Assembly (NCBI RefSeq): GCF_010668395.1
Contig: NZ_WUEY01000003.1
Location: 124,001 to 188,000, forward strand
Source: Martinezella lusitana
GTDB lineage: Bacteria > Pseudomonadota > Alphaproteobacteria > Rhizobiales > Rhizobiaceae
Direction: 5' to 3'
Length of the DNA: 64,000 bases
In this document: positions 40,899-50,524 of the stretch, one piece after another
Numbering within the stretch: position 1 is the first letter of the stretch
Layout: each line of letters starts with the position of its first letter
The notes under the pieces: model-generated
The model's database searches: none
Seen by the model: only the letters and a program-made list of their open reading frames with translations
Told to the model about the DNA's origin: nothing
Position numbers and translations under genes: made by a program

Positions 40899-41684
40899 CT
40901 AACGCTTGTCGAGCCGCTGGTAGAACTCGAGAACCGCTGCCTTGAAGATCTTGTCGCCGACGGCGAGCATATGGTCGCGGTTCGGAATGTCGATTGCCTT
41001 GGCATTCGGCATCAGCGCCGCGAGTTCCTGTCCCGAACCGGCAATATCGTCCTTGGTGCCGACGGCGATCAAAGTCGGCGCTTCGATCCTCGCCACATCC
41101 TCCCTCGAGGCCAGATCGCGCGAGCCCTGGATACAGGCGGCCAGCGCCTGCCGGTCGCTTTTCGTCTGCTCGGCAAAGGCGCGGAACATGCGCCCGCGGG
41201 CATGGGTGACATCGTCGAGCGACGGTGCAACCAGCGCATCCGCAATCGGATCCCAGTCGCCGACACCTTCGACCATGCCGATGCCGAGGCCGCCCAGCAC
41301 CAGCGAGCGGACGCGATCCGGGTGCGCGATCGCCATGAAGGTCGCAACGCGCGCGCCCATGGAGTAACCCATGACATGGGCTTCGGCTATGCCCAGATGG
41401 TCGAGGAGAGCCACGGCGTCCTCGGCCATGATCCAGGGATGGTAGACATCGGCATCGTAAAGCTTGTCGCTGGAGCCGTGGCCGCGGTTATCGATGGCAA
41501 TCACGCGATAGCCCGCGTCGCCGAGCGTCTTGAGCCATCCCGGATTGACCCAATTCGCAATCGCGGTCGAGGCAAATCCATGAATCAGCAGTACCGGCGG
41601 GCCGCTCGGATCACCGTCATCGAAAAAGGCGAGCTTCAATCCGTTTTTGACAAAATGAGATATGGGGGGAGCATTCAAATTCAT
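40899..41684 (-). CDS. Alpha/beta hydrolase
   Basis: 261-aa serine hydrolase of the alpha/beta fold. Oxyanion motif HGFAS at 35-39, nucleophile S108 in GYSMG (106-110), and the catalytic histidine in NRDHMLAVGD near the C-terminus. No signal peptide. Substrate unknown; short-chain ester or carboxylester hydrolases are closest in look. The ATG at 41684 (AGACGAAGCC upstream) is preferred to one at 41726, which has no ribosome site. Confidence 0.88.
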   Translation of the reverse strand: MNLNAPPISHFVKNGLKLAFFDDGDPSGPPVLLIHGFASTAIANWVNPGWLKTLGDAGYRVIAIDNRGHGSSDKLYDADVYHPWIMAEDAVALLDHLGIAEAHVMGYSMGARVATFMAIAHPDRVRSLVLGGLGIGMVEGVGDWDPIADALVAPSLDDVTHARGRMFRAFAEQTKSDRQALAACIQGSRDLASREDVARIEAPTLIAVGTKDDIAGSGQELAALMPNAKAIDIPNRDHMLAVGDKIFKAAVLEFYQRLDKR

Positions 41685-41885
41685 GGCTTCGTCTTTACAA
41701 ACCTGGTCCTGTTGGTGCCGGACCATATTTTATCGGCGATATCAAATGAACCCTACGCCCGCGAAAATCTCTGCATCAAGCAGGACTTTCGCACTACACA
41801 ATCAGCAAGAAGAATTATAAAGAGGGGCTACCAAGTCTGGCGCAACATTCATGCCCCTTACGGCAAGACGCATTCGGAGATCATC

Positions 41886-42131
41886 ATGGCCGGCCACAAT
41901 ATTCCCCATTTCCAGAACGACGGCGGACATCGCGTCATCGAAATCGGCGTGAAGGAATTCATGTGCACCGGCGCATCGGTCCCCTACGATCACCCGCATA
42001 TCTTCATTGATATCGGCGACGAGAGCGAGAAGGTGTGCTCCTACTGCTCGACGCTGTACCGCTACAATCCGTCGCTGAAGGCGGACCAGACCAACCCTGC
42101 CGGCTGCGTTTTCCACTTCAAGGCGGCGTAA
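41886..42131 (+). CDS. zf-CHCC protein (NDUFS6-like)
   Basis: 81 aa with a zinc-binding pattern C27, H36 or H38, C51 and C54 (FMCTGA, YDHPHI, VCSYCS), matching the zf-CHCC family of the mitochondrial complex I subunit NDUFS6. In alphaproteobacteria this protein is a small accessory subunit of NADH dehydrogenase. It is divergent from the hydrolase and followed 30 bp later by the FAD monooxygenase. An NDUFS4-like accessory subunit is encoded at 51.7 kb in the same window. Confidence 0.9.
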   Translation: MAGHNIPHFQNDGGHRVIEIGVKEFMCTGASVPYDHPHIFIDIGDESEKVCSYCSTLYRYNPSLKADQTNPAGCVFHFKAA

Positions 42132-42160
42132 CGCCATAGCGTCCGATCGGACATAAGAGA

Positions 42161-43324
42161 ATGCCGATCAAAACAGCCGCAATCATCGGCGCCGGAATAG
42201 CCGGATTGACGGCGGCGCTGGCGTTGGCGAGGCATGGCATCGCATCCGAGATTTTCGAGCAGGCGGACGTGCTGACCGAAGTCGGCGCCGGCCTGCAGAT
42301 CTCACCGAACGCCTCCCGTATCCTCGACACGCTCGGCGTACTCGATACACTTCGGCCGGTCTGGCTGGAACCCGAAGAAATCCGGCTTGTCTCCGGCTCG
42401 TCCCTACGACCGATCGCATCCGTTCCCTGTGGAATTTTTGCCCTGCAGCGATGGGGCGCGCCCTATGGAACCGCGCATCGCGCGACCTTGCAGAAGGCGC
42501 TCCTCGATGCCGTGACAGCCAACGCGCTCTGCAAGCTGCATCTCGGCCGTCACATCGACATCAAGAACAAGCAGGCGCTGGAGGAGATTGCCAGAAGGAA
42601 GCTCGATATCGTCATCGGGGCCGACGGCGTATGGTCGAAGGCGCATGCCATGGTGCCCGGAGCTCCCTCGCCGCTGTTTTCCGGCAATATTGCCTGGCGC
42701 TTCTCCATTGCCGAAACGCAGGCTCCGGCAATGCTGGAGAAGACAAGCGTAACGGCGTTCCTCGGCCCATCCAGCCATCTCGTCTGCTATCCCATCCGGG
42801 AAAATGCAGCGTTCAATATCGTCGCTATCGTTTCGGGTTCCAGTTCCAGCCGTGACTGGGGCGTCGCCGGCAACAAAGCGCAGCGCGAGCAGATGTTGCG
42901 CGGCTTTTCCGGCTGGAACGGCGCGATCCGGCGAATGCTGGAAGCCCAGGAGCCGGCGAGCTTCTGGCCTCTCTACGAGATGAAGGCCGGGCGATGGCAC
43001 AACGGCAGCGATACTATTCTGATCGGCGATGCCGCGCATGCGATGATGCCGTTTGCCGCGCAAGGGGCAGCCATGGCGATAGAGGACGCCTTCGAACTTG
43101 CTGGGATGCTTGCGGCACACTCGCCTGTCGAAGCCTTCGAGCTTTATGAAAAGCGCCGGGCACCACGGATTGCGCGCCTGAAGCAGCGCGCCGCCTTCAA
43201 TCAATTCGCCTATCACGCCCGCGGCCCGGTCCGCATCGCGCGCAATCTCGTTCTCTCGCTTCGTCCGCCGCAAAGGCTCGCGGCGGATATGGACTGGATT
43301 TACGGCTATCGCGCGATCGGCTGA
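42161..43324 (+). CDS. FAD-dependent aromatic-ring-type monooxygenase
   Basis: 387 aa, group A flavoprotein monooxygenase related to salicylate and 3-hydroxybenzoate hydroxylases. N-terminal dinucleotide motif GAGIAG (10-15), middle DG motif (IGADGVWSK) and the GD motif ILIGDAAHAMMPFAAQGAAM. Substrate unknown: no ring-cleavage or degradation genes are near. Its TGA stop directly abuts the TAA of the convergent metC (0 bp between). Confidence 0.88.
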   Translation: MPIKTAAIIGAGIAGLTAALALARHGIASEIFEQADVLTEVGAGLQISPNASRILDTLGVLDTLRPVWLEPEEIRLVSGSSLRPIASVPCGIFALQRWGAPYGTAHRATLQKALLDAVTANALCKLHLGRHIDIKNKQALEEIARRKLDIVIGADGVWSKAHAMVPGAPSPLFSGNIAWRFSIAETQAPAMLEKTSVTAFLGPSSHLVCYPIRENAAFNIVAIVSGSSSSRDWGVAGNKAQREQMLRGFSGWNGAIRRMLEAQEPASFWPLYEMKAGRWHNGSDTILIGDAAHAMMPFAAQGAAMAIEDAFELAGMLAAHSPVEAFELYEKRRAPRIARLKQRAAFNQFAYHARGPVRIARNLVLSLRPPQRLAADMDWIYGYRAIG

Positions 43325-44515
43325 TTACGCCTGCCGGACGGCAGCAAAGCCCTTTTCGATATCCGCCTTGATATCGGCGACATCTTCCAGGCCGATCTGC
43401 AGGCGGATGACAGGGCCCTCTTTCGGAGCCTTGGTGACGCGACGGTCGTTGAGGTTGACCTGCAGGGCAAGGCTTTCAAAGCCGCCCCAGGAATAGCCGA
43501 GGCCGAAAATACGCAAGGCATCGAGGAAGGCGTGCGCCTTGGCCTTGAACTTCCGCGGATCGTCGACGGCGAGGACGAACGAGAAGATCCCGCTCGCTCC
43601 CTTGAAGTCGCGCTTCCAGATCGCGTGGCTCGGGAAGCTCGGCAAGGCCGGATGCAGCACCCGGGCGACGTCCTCCCTGCCCTCGAGCCATTGGGCGATG
43701 GCAAGCGCACTCTCCTGATGACGCTCCAGGCGTATGCCCATGGTGCGCAAACCGCGCAGCACCTGATAGGCGTCGTCCGGCGCGCCGCAGATGCCGAGCT
43801 GGCCATGCGCGTCGAGCAACCGCCCCCAATGGGCCTCATTGGCCGAAACGGTTCCCATCACGATATCGGAATGGCCTGCCGGATATTTCGTCACCGCATG
43901 AATGGAAACGTCGACGCCGTGATCGAGCGGCTTGAAATAGAGCGGGGTCGCCCAGGTATTGTCCATGGTCACGACGCAGCCGTGCCGGTGAGCCGCCGCG
44001 GAGATTGCCGGAATATCCTGCATTTCGAAGGTGTTGGAACCCGGTGCCTCGGTGTGGACCAGCCTGGTGTTCGGCTTGAACAACTGTTCGATGCCGGCGC
44101 CGACCAGCGGATCGTAATAGTCGACCTCGATGCCGAGGCGCTTCAGCATAGTGTCGCAGAAGAAGCGTGTCGGCCCGTAGACCGAATCGACGATCAAGGC
44201 GTGATCGCCGGCGGACAGATAGGCGAGAAACGGCACGGTGACCGCCGCAAGCCCGGACGGCACGATGACCGTTCCGGCCGATCCCTCCAGCGCGTCCATC
44301 GCCTCGCACAGCGCATCCGTCGTCGGTGTGCCGCGCGTGCCGTAAGTGTACTTCTGATCGTGCGTCTCCATCACGCGCGCATTGGGAAACAGCACCGTCG
44401 AGGCATGCACTACGGGGGGATTGACGAAGCCGTGGAAATCAAAGGGCGAATTGCCGATGTGGGACAAACGCGTGTTGATGCCGGCGTTCTGCAGGAATGT
44501 GTCTTTGTCTTTCAT
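43325..44515 (-). CDS. metC: Cystathionine beta-lyase
   Basis: PLP enzyme of 396 aa of the Cys/Met metabolism family; splits cystathionine to homocysteine, pyruvate and ammonia in methionine synthesis. PLP lysine K210 in SIHAVTKYPAG, and YGTRGTPTTDAL at 58-69. Other members of the family are hard to exclude by eye, but metC next to the aap operon is the arrangement I recall from Rhizobium leguminosarum. Its leader may fold into a pseudoknot near the start codon, described separately. Confidence 0.9.
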   Translation of the reverse strand: MKDKDTFLQNAGINTRLSHIGNSPFDFHGFVNPPVVHASTVLFPNARVMETHDQKYTYGTRGTPTTDALCEAMDALEGSAGTVIVPSGLAAVTVPFLAYLSAGDHALIVDSVYGPTRFFCDTMLKRLGIEVDYYDPLVGAGIEQLFKPNTRLVHTEAPGSNTFEMQDIPAISAAAHRHGCVVTMDNTWATPLYFKPLDHGVDVSIHAVTKYPAGHSDIVMGTVSANEAHWGRLLDAHGQLGICGAPDDAYQVLRGLRTMGIRLERHQESALAIAQWLEGREDVARVLHPALPSFPSHAIWKRDFKGASGIFSFVLAVDDPRKFKAKAHAFLDALRIFGLGYSWGGFESLALQVNLNDRRVTKAPKEGPVIRLQIGLEDVADIKADIEKGFAAVRQA

Positions 44516-44529
44516 GTCCGGATATGCCT

Positions 44530-44583
44530 TTGGCGCTGTAGGAAGCTGGATTTGTGGCGGCCAAGTCCAGTGGGGTCAACCCC
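44530..44583 (-). promoter_or_regulatory. Possible H-type pseudoknot in the metC leader
   Basis: In the metC mRNA sense, CTGGA (44570-44566) can pair with TCCAG (44550-44546), and the loop segment TTGGC (44564-44560) can pair with GCCAA (44534-44530). This forms an H-type pseudoknot ending about 15 nt before the ATG, overlapping the AAAGG that may be the ribosome site. A GGGG-TTGA-CCCC hairpin (44583-44572) precedes it. It does not match the SAM-II consensus I remember. Confidence 0.4.
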
Positions 44584-44756
44584 GCTCGTCCCAACATCAC
44601 ATATTATTAGAAGGCTAAACTAACAAAAATAGCGACAGAAACCCCATTTTCGCGCAGTTTTTTGGCAAAATACCGCTCATTTCGACGCCAGATGCCCATT
44701 TTTCGACCGCATCGGGCAAAAATGCCGAATAAATCCGCAATAATCTGGGCGATCTC

Positions 44757-44786
44757 TTGACCGTTACACCATTTGCGACTGTGATA
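44757..44786 (+). promoter_or_regulatory. Candidate aapJ promoter
   Basis: TTGACC at 44757-44762 as -35 and GTGATA at 44781-44786 (spacing 18) as a weak -10 element, about 100 bp before the aapJ ATG. A sigma54 element was sought and not convincingly found. Confidence 0.35.
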
Positions 44787-44888
44787 GGACCAGTCGCACC
44801 GGGAAAGGGAAGGAGCGCGGTTCTCCAGGAACCTGCTTCGGGAGCGATAAATTTTAACTATAAAACAAATAGAAAAAGGTTGGGAAAG

Positions 44889-45914
44889 ATGAAAAAGTTT
44901 GCTCTCTCCGCATTTCTCGGAGTCGCAGCATTGGCTTACACCGCGTCGGGTGCCTCTGCCTCGACGCTGAGCGATGTAAAAGCCAAGGGCTTCGTTCAGT
45001 GCGGCGTGAATACGGGCCTTCTCGGCTTCGCACAGCCAGATGCCTCCGGCAACTGGGCCGGTTTCGACATCGACTTTTGCAAGGCCGTAGCTTCTGCCGT
45101 ATTCGGCGATCCGACCAAGGTGAAGTACACCCCTCTCAGCGCCAAGGACCGCTTCACCGCGCTGCAGTCGGGTGAAATCGACGTGCTGTCTCGTAATACC
45201 ACCTGGACTATCAACCGTGACACCGCACTCGGCCTCAAGTTCCGTCCCGTCACCTATTATGACGGCCAGGGCTTCATGGTTCGCAAGGAACTGAACGTGA
45301 AGTCGGCGCTCGAGCTTTCCGGCGCAGCCATCTGCGTGCAGTCCGGCACGACGACCGAGCTCAACCTCGCCGACTACTTCAAGACCAACAACCTTCAGTA
45401 CAATCCGGTCGTCTTCGACAAGCTCGAGGAAGTCAACACCGCCTATGACTCAGGCCGTTGCGACGTCTACACGACCGACCAGTCCGGCCTCTACGCACTG
45501 CGCCTGACGCTGAAGAACCCCGACGACAACGTCGTGCTGCCTGAAATCATCTCGAAGGAGCCGCTTGGCCCGGCCGTTCGCCAGGGTGACGACCAGTGGT
45601 TCAACATCGTCAGCTGGGCAGCCTATGCACTCGTGGACGCTGAAGAGTTCGGCATTACGCAGAAGAACGTCGATGAGATGAAGAACTCTGCGAACCCGGA
45701 TATCAAGCGCTTCCTCGGCGCCGAACAGGGCTCCACCATCGGCACCGATCTCGGCCTGACCAACGACTGGGCCTACAACATCATCAAGGGCGTCGGTAAC
45801 TACGGCGAAGTCTTCGACCGCAACATCGGCGCAGGCAGCCCGCTGAAGATCTCCCGCGGCATCAATGCGCTGTGGAACAAGGGCGGCATCCAGTACGCGC
45901 CTCCGGTCCGCTAA
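44889..45914 (+). CDS. aapJ: General L-amino acid ABC transporter, periplasmic binding protein
   Basis: Solute receptor of the broad-specificity amino acid permease Aap. 341 aa with a Sec signal peptide cut after ASA (about residue 24) and the family-3 binding protein fold: FVQCGVNTGLLGF, then GFDIDFCKAVASAVFGD and FTALQSGEIDVLSRNTTWT. The ATG at 44889 has GGGAAAG upstream. Longer than polar amino acid binding proteins (about 260 aa), as expected for AapJ. It is followed by an intergenic stem-loop, then aapQ. Confidence 0.96.
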   Translation: MKKFALSAFLGVAALAYTASGASASTLSDVKAKGFVQCGVNTGLLGFAQPDASGNWAGFDIDFCKAVASAVFGDPTKVKYTPLSAKDRFTALQSGEIDVLSRNTTWTINRDTALGLKFRPVTYYDGQGFMVRKELNVKSALELSGAAICVQSGTTTELNLADYFKTNNLQYNPVVFDKLEEVNTAYDSGRCDVYTTDQSGLYALRLTLKNPDDNVVLPEIISKEPLGPAVRQGDDQWFNIVSWAAYALVDAEEFGITQKNVDEMKNSANPDIKRFLGAEQGSTIGTDLGLTNDWAYNIIKGVGNYGEVFDRNIGAGSPLKISRGINALWNKGGIQYAPPVR

Positions 45915-45933
45915 GCGACACGCCCAAATTTCG

Positions 45934-45959
45934 GAGAAAGGCGGCGAACCGCCTTTCTC
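45934..45959 (+). other. Intercistronic stem-loop between aapJ and aapQ
   Basis: Perfect 11-bp stem GAGAAAGGCGG / CCGCCTTTCTC with a CGAA loop, 19 bp after the aapJ stop and without a T tract. Such hairpins after binding-protein genes usually protect the upstream mRNA or cause partial termination, giving more binding protein than permease. Confidence 0.75.
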
Positions 45960-46007
45960 ACCTCAAGAAAACAAGCCTGAAACAGGCACATTGGGGAAAA
46001 ACTCTGT

Positions 46008-47198
46008 ATGGCAATCACTACGAATTCGCCTGAAGGCGAGCGCTCATCCATATCGGCGCTGTACGACCCCAAAATCCGGGGCATCGTCTATCAGGCCCTT
46101 ACCATTCTCATTCTTGTGGGTATCGGCTGGTTCCTCATCCGCAATACCGCTCGCAATCTGAGCGACTTGAACCGCTCCTTCGGTTTTGGCTTTCTCGAAG
46201 GTCGCGCTGGCTTCAATCTGGGCCAGGCCCTCATTCCCTATTCCAGCGACTCCACCAATTTAGACGCATTGATCGTCGGCGTCCTCAACACACTCCTCAT
46301 TTCGGTCGTTGGCATCGTCGCAGCGACGATCGTCGGCTTCATCATCGGCATCGGCAGACTTTCGAACAACTGGCTGATCGCGAAGCTTTCGCAGGCATAT
46401 GTCGAACTCTTCCGCAACATCCCGCCGCTGCTCGTCATCTTCTTCTGGTACAGCGGCGTTCTGGTGTTGCTGCCGCAGGCACGCGATGCCGTGCATCTGC
46501 CGTTCTCGAGTTACCTCAGCAATCGCGGCCTCGCCTTCCCCAGCCCGATTTTCGGCGCCGGCATGTGGGCCGTGGGGATTGCTTTTCTCATCGCCATAGC
46601 CGCGGTGTTTTTCGTGGCGCGCTGGGCCCATAAGCGCCAGGCGGCGACCGGCCAGCAATTTCATACGATCTGGGTATCGATCGGCATATTGATCGGCCTG
46701 CCGTTGATCGTTTTCCTGGTGACGGGCATGCCGCTTTCCTTCGACTATCCGGTCGCCGGCAAGTTTAACCTGACCGGCGGGACGGTCGTGGGGCCGGAGT
46801 TCATAGCGCTTCTCCTTGCCCTTTCCCTCTATACCGCAACTTATATCGCCGAGATCGTGCGCGCCGGCATCCGCGGCGTCGCGAAGGGGCAGTCGGAAGC
46901 GGCGGGCGCGCTTGGCCTTCGGGCCTCGGTCATCACCAGGCTTGTCGTCATCCCGCAGGCGATGCGGATCATCATTCCGCCGCTGACGAGCCAATATCTC
47001 AACCTCATCAAGAACTCCTCGCTCGCCATCGCCATTGGTTATGCCGATCTCGTCGCCGTCGGCGGCGTAATTCTCAATCAGTCCGGCCGCGCCGTCGAAG
47101 TCGTCATCATATGGATGATCATCTATCTCGTCCTGAGCATCATAACGTCGCTGTTCATGAACTGGTTCAACGCCAAGATGGCTCTGGTGGAGAGATAA
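46008..47198 (+). CDS. aapQ: General L-amino acid ABC transporter, permease
   Basis: Inner-membrane permease, 396 aa, with N-terminal helix at about 28-48, several helices, and the His/Glu/Gln-type permease domain carrying the EAA loop ([19 protein letters not shown], near residue 290). A long insertion between the first helices and the conserved part distinguishes AapQ/AapM from shorter HisM/Q proteins. Second gene of aapJQMP; the ATG follows an AAAACTCTGT leader, and aapM starts 1 bp after its stop. Confidence 0.95.
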   Translation: MAITTNSPEGERSSISALYDPKIRGIVYQALTILILVGIGWFLIRNTARNLSDLNRSFGFGFLEGRAGFNLGQALIPYSSDSTNLDALIVGVLNTLLISVVGIVAATIVGFIIGIGRLSNNWLIAKLSQAYVELFRNIPPLLVIFFWYSGVLVLLPQARDAVHLPFSSYLSNRGLAFPSPIFGAGMWAVGIAFLIAIAAVFFVARWAHKRQAATGQQFHTIWVSIGILIGLPLIVFLVTGMPLSFDYPVAGKFNLTGGTVVGPEFIALLLALSLYTATYIAEIVRAGIRGVAKGQSEAAGALGLRASVITRLVVIPQAMRIIIPPLTSQYLNLIKNSSLAIAIGYADLVAVGGVILNQSGRAVEVVIIWMIIYLVLSIITSLFMNWFNAKMALVER

Positions 47199-47199
47199 G

Positions 47200-48354
47200 A
47201 TGGCCAGCGTAGATCAACACTTCGTCAGCAAGTCGCTTCTTTCCGCCCAACCTGCTCCCGCCAGCGAAAAGGGTGTATGGCATTGGATGCGGAAGAACCT
47301 CTTTGCCACGCCAAAGGACATCGTTCTGACCTTGCTTGCGGTCGTCTTCCTCGTCTGGGCGATCCCGCATCTGGTCAACTGGCTGTTCATACAGGCGGTC
47401 TGGGACGGGACCGACCGCACATTCTGCGCGACGAAGGTGCAAGGCGGGACGCAGCCGGACGGCTGGAACGCTGCCTGCTGGGCCTTCGTTCGCGCGAAAT
47501 TCGTCGTCTTCATGTTCGGCCTTTATCCGCCGGAAGAACGCTGGCGGCCTATCCTCGTCGCTATCCTGATGGTGCTTGGCTTCGCACCTCTGCTGATGCC
47601 ATCGGTTCCCAGAAAAGGATTGAATGCGATCATCGCATTCTTCGTATTGCCGGTTATCTCGTTCTTCCTGCTCCATGGCGGCTTCGGCCTCGAGACCGTG
47701 GAAACGGAGAGATGGGGCGGCCTGATGGTGACGCTGGTCATTGCCTTCGTCGCAATCGCGGTCTCCTTCCCGTTCGGCATCCTGCTCGCGCTGGGGCGCC
47801 GCTCGAAATTGCCCGTTCTCCGCATGCTCTGCGTGATCTTCATCGAGATCATCCGCGGCGTGCCATTGATCACGGTGCTGTTCATGGCCAGCTACATGCT
47901 GCCGCTGTTCATGCCGCAGGGCTGGACTGTGGATAAGCTGCTGCGCGCCGTGGTCGGCATTGCGATCTTCACATCGGCCTACATGGCCGAAGTCATTCGC
48001 GGCGGTCTTCAGGCAATACCGAAGGGCCAGTTCGAGGGAGCCGACTCGCTCGGCCTTGGCTACTGGCAGAAGATGCGGCTCATCATTTTGCCGCAGGCGA
48101 TCAAGCTGGTCATTCCCGGCATCGTCAACACCTATATCGGCATGTTCAAGGACACGTCGCTGGTGGCGATCATCGGGATGTTCGATCTGCTCGGCATCGT
48201 CCGCCAGAACTTCTCGGACGCGAATTGGGCCTCGGCGGTGACGCCGGTGACGGGTCTGATTTTCGCCGGCTTCATTTTTTGGCTGTTCTGCTTCGGCATG
48301 TCGCGCTATTCAGGTTTTGTGGAGCGCCATCTCGACACCGGCCACAAGCGATAA
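47200..48354 (+). CDS. aapM: General L-amino acid ABC transporter, permease
   Basis: Second permease subunit, 384 aa, homologous to AapQ. Helices start at about 42-62, with a large periplasmic loop ([16 protein letters not shown]) before the conserved permease domain; the EAA loop is [20 protein letters not shown] near residue 270. It should form the heterodimeric channel with AapQ. One base separates it from aapQ and 19 bp from aapP. Confidence 0.95.
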   Translation: MASVDQHFVSKSLLSAQPAPASEKGVWHWMRKNLFATPKDIVLTLLAVVFLVWAIPHLVNWLFIQAVWDGTDRTFCATKVQGGTQPDGWNAACWAFVRAKFVVFMFGLYPPEERWRPILVAILMVLGFAPLLMPSVPRKGLNAIIAFFVLPVISFFLLHGGFGLETVETERWGGLMVTLVIAFVAIAVSFPFGILLALGRRSKLPVLRMLCVIFIEIIRGVPLITVLFMASYMLPLFMPQGWTVDKLLRAVVGIAIFTSAYMAEVIRGGLQAIPKGQFEGADSLGLGYWQKMRLIILPQAIKLVIPGIVNTYIGMFKDTSLVAIIGMFDLLGIVRQNFSDANWASAVTPVTGLIFAGFIFWLFCFGMSRYSGFVERHLDTGHKR

Positions 48355-48373
48355 GAATTGAGGGAAATACAAA

Positions 48374-49147
48374 ATGGCTGAAGCCCAATCGAAGAAAATG
48401 ACCGTTTCCGAGACCGAGGTCGCGGTTAACATGATTAACATGAACAAGTGGTACGGCGACTTCCATGTGTTGCGCGATATCAATCTGAAGGTCATGCGCG
48501 GCGAGCGCATCGTCATTGCCGGCCCGTCCGGCTCGGGAAAATCGACGATGATCCGCTGCATCAACCGTCTGGAAGAGCACCAGAAAGGCCAGATCGTCGT
48601 CGACGGCGTCGAGCTCACCAACGATCTGAAAAAGATCGATGAAGTGCGCCGCGAAGTCGGCATGGTGTTCCAGCACTTCAATCTCTTCCCGCACCTGACG
48701 ATCCTCGAAAACTGCACGCTGGCCCCGATCTGGGTACGCAAGATGCCGAAGAAGCAGGCGGAAGAAATCGCCATGCACTTCCTGACCCGCGTCAAGATCC
48801 CCGAGCAGGCCAAGAAATATCCGGGCCAGCTTTCCGGCGGTCAGCAGCAGCGCGTGGCAATCGCCCGCTCGCTGTGCATGAACCCGAAGATCATGCTGTT
48901 CGACGAGCCGACCTCGGCACTCGACCCGGAAATGATCAAGGAAGTGCTCGACACGATGGTCGGTCTTGCCGAGGAAGGCATGACCATGCTGTGCGTCACC
49001 CACGAAATGGGCTTCGCCCGCCAGGTCGCCAACCGCGTCATCTTCATGGACCAGGGCCAGATCGTCGAACAGAATTCGCCGAAGGAATTCTTCGACAATC
49101 CGCAGCATGAGCGCACCAAGCTTTTCCTCAGCCAGATCCTGCACTGA
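48374..49147 (+). CDS. aapP: General L-amino acid ABC transporter, ATPase
   Basis: 257-aa ATP-binding subunit that powers the Aap permease. Walker A GPSGSGKS (50-57), Q-loop [10 protein letters not shown], signature LSGGQQQR, Walker [13 protein letters not shown] and switch histidine in CVTHEMGFA. Last gene of the operon, ended by an intrinsic terminator 25 bp after the stop. Confidence 0.97.
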   Translation: MAEAQSKKMTVSETEVAVNMINMNKWYGDFHVLRDINLKVMRGERIVIAGPSGSGKSTMIRCINRLEEHQKGQIVVDGVELTNDLKKIDEVRREVGMVFQHFNLFPHLTILENCTLAPIWVRKMPKKQAEEIAMHFLTRVKIPEQAKKYPGQLSGGQQQRVAIARSLCMNPKIMLFDEPTSALDPEMIKEVLDTMVGLAEEGMTMLCVTHEMGFARQVANRVIFMDQGQIVEQNSPKEFFDNPQHERTKLFLSQILH

Positions 49148-49171
49148 TCCCGATCCGGCCAAAGACGAATG

Positions 49172-49209
49172 AAAAAAACCCGCCGCTGTTTCGCAGCCGG
49201 CGGGTTTTT
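49172..49209. terminator. Bidirectional terminator after aapP
   Basis: Seven A, then CCCGCCGCTG paired (one bulge) with CAGCCGGCGGG, then TTTTT. It serves the aap operon (+) and, on the other strand, the Lrp-type gene whose stop is at 49255. Confidence 0.88.
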
Positions 49210-49254
49210 CATGGACAGACCTTGCACCGCCGGCGCGCGGCGAACCGAAACCGA

Positions 49255-49716
49255 TCAGCGCAACGGCAGAGCATAGGTCTGCTTGACGACCTGGCTCGGC
49301 ACATCGGTCTTGACGTTCTGGATGCCGTTGACCCTCGTCAGATGCGTGGACTGGAACTGCCTGTAGTCATCGAGATCGGACACCGCGACCCGCAGCAGCG
49401 CGTCGCTTTCGCCGAGCATGATGTAGCATTCCATTACCTGCGGCAGCGTCTTCATGGCGGCGATGAAATGGTCGATCGTCTCCGCGTCCTGCGCCGTCAG
49501 CCAGACGCGGGCAAACAGCGAAAGCGGCAGGCCCGCCTTGACCGGGTTCAGCACGGCGACATAACGATCGATGATGCCGGCATCCTCCAGAAGCTTGACG
49601 CGCCGCAAACAGGGCGATGGCGAGAGCCCCACCTCCTTTGCCAGTTCCACATTCTGAATCCGTCCGTCACGCTGCAGGACGCGCAGGATGCGTTTGTCGA
49701 TCTCATCCAGCCGCAT
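49255..49716 (-). CDS. Lrp/AsnC family transcriptional regulator
   Basis: 153-aa regulator: winged-helix N-terminus (LDEIDKRILRVLQRDGRIQN, recognition helix LSPSPCLRRVKLLE) and a C-terminal RAM ligand-binding domain. The ATG at 49716 is preferred because GGTAGGA is then 7 nt away; one at 49722 is too close. It is divergent from a LysE-type exporter, the classic layout in which an Lrp protein senses an amino acid and activates its efflux. It could also influence the adjacent aap operon. Confidence 0.92.
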   Translation of the reverse strand: MRLDEIDKRILRVLQRDGRIQNVELAKEVGLSPSPCLRRVKLLEDAGIIDRYVAVLNPVKAGLPLSLFARVWLTAQDAETIDHFIAAMKTLPQVMECYIMLGESDALLRVAVSDLDDYRQFQSTHLTRVNGIQNVKTDVPSQVVKQTYALPLR

Positions 49717-49825
49717 TGGCATTTCCTACCGGTAAGCCGCATATCTTGAATTCTGATGCCAATATTCTCGCAGAAATTGGCATCTTCGCAAGTCGATTGC
49801 GCCACCGAGCCGTTAGGCTTGCACC

Positions 49826-50434
49826 ATGGAAAACGCCAATCTTCTTCTCTTTGCCGCCACCGTGCTGCCGCTCATCTGCACGCCGGGATCGGACATGCTG
49901 TTCGTCGCGTCGCAGGCCGTCTCCGGAGGCACCACAGCCGGGCTGCGCTCGACCGCGGGCATCTGCGTCGGCTACGTCGTGCATTCGACGCTGGCAGCGC
50001 TCGGTGTGGCCGCGATTATCGCGGCCTCGCCCGTCTTGTTCGCGGCGCTGCGCTGGATCGGCATCGCCTATCTGACCTACCTCGCCTTCCGGCTCATCGC
50101 GTCCTCCCTGAGAGCCGGCATTGCGCCGCCACCATCACGGATCGCAGCCAACAGATTTCGGCGCGGCTTTCTGACGGCCGTTCTCAATCCCAAGGGCATG
50201 ATGATCTATTTCGCCATCCTGCCGCAGTTCATAGGACATGACGAGAGCATCGTCCTGCAGGCCTCCCTGCTTTCCGCGATCTTCATCGGCCTCTGCGGGA
50301 TCGTCTACGCGTTGCTCAGCCTCGCCATCGCGGCCATCGGCTCTCGCGGAAATTTCAGCGATCGCCGCAGGAGATGGATCGAGAGTATTGCCGGCGGCCT
50401 GCTGCTTGTCGCGGCCGGACGACTGGCAACGTGA
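49826..50434 (+). CDS. LysE/RhtB family amino acid exporter
   Basis: 202-aa inner-membrane protein with about six helices. The family signature near the start, PLICTPGSDMLFVASQAVSGG, and GFLTAVLNPKGMMIYFAILPQF in the middle, are clear. It should export an amino acid or derivative; substrate not predictable. Divergent from the Lrp-type gene across 109 bp, which should hold both promoters. Confidence 0.92.
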   Translation: MENANLLLFAATVLPLICTPGSDMLFVASQAVSGGTTAGLRSTAGICVGYVVHSTLAALGVAAIIAASPVLFAALRWIGIAYLTYLAFRLIASSLRAGIAPPPSRIAANRFRRGFLTAVLNPKGMMIYFAILPQFIGHDESIVLQASLLSAIFIGLCGIVYALLSLAIAAIGSRGNFSDRRRRWIESIAGGLLLVAAGRLAT

Positions 50435-50524
50435 ACAAACCATATAGCGCTTCGCGTGAGACGCGATATAGTATCCGCCACCGCGAACAATGCGGGATTC
50501 ACGAGACGTCGGGGGAAGCGGGCC

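Larger units (their letters stand above)
44516..44888. other. Divergent region between metC and aapJ
   Basis: 373 bp without a gene. The metC side (44516-44590) has strong secondary structure. The middle (44620-44750) is AT-rich. The aapJ side has a plausible promoter and a leader of about 100 nt. Confidence 0.6.

Noticed and set aside
44516..44590. SAM-II riboswitch before metC
   Set aside because: The characteristic SAM-II sequence, as I remember it, is absent. Only a generic pseudoknot potential was reported.
44620..44888. Sigma54 (-24/-12) promoter for the aap operon
   Set aside because: Searched for TGGCAC-N5-TTGC; near matches lack either the GG or the GC element.
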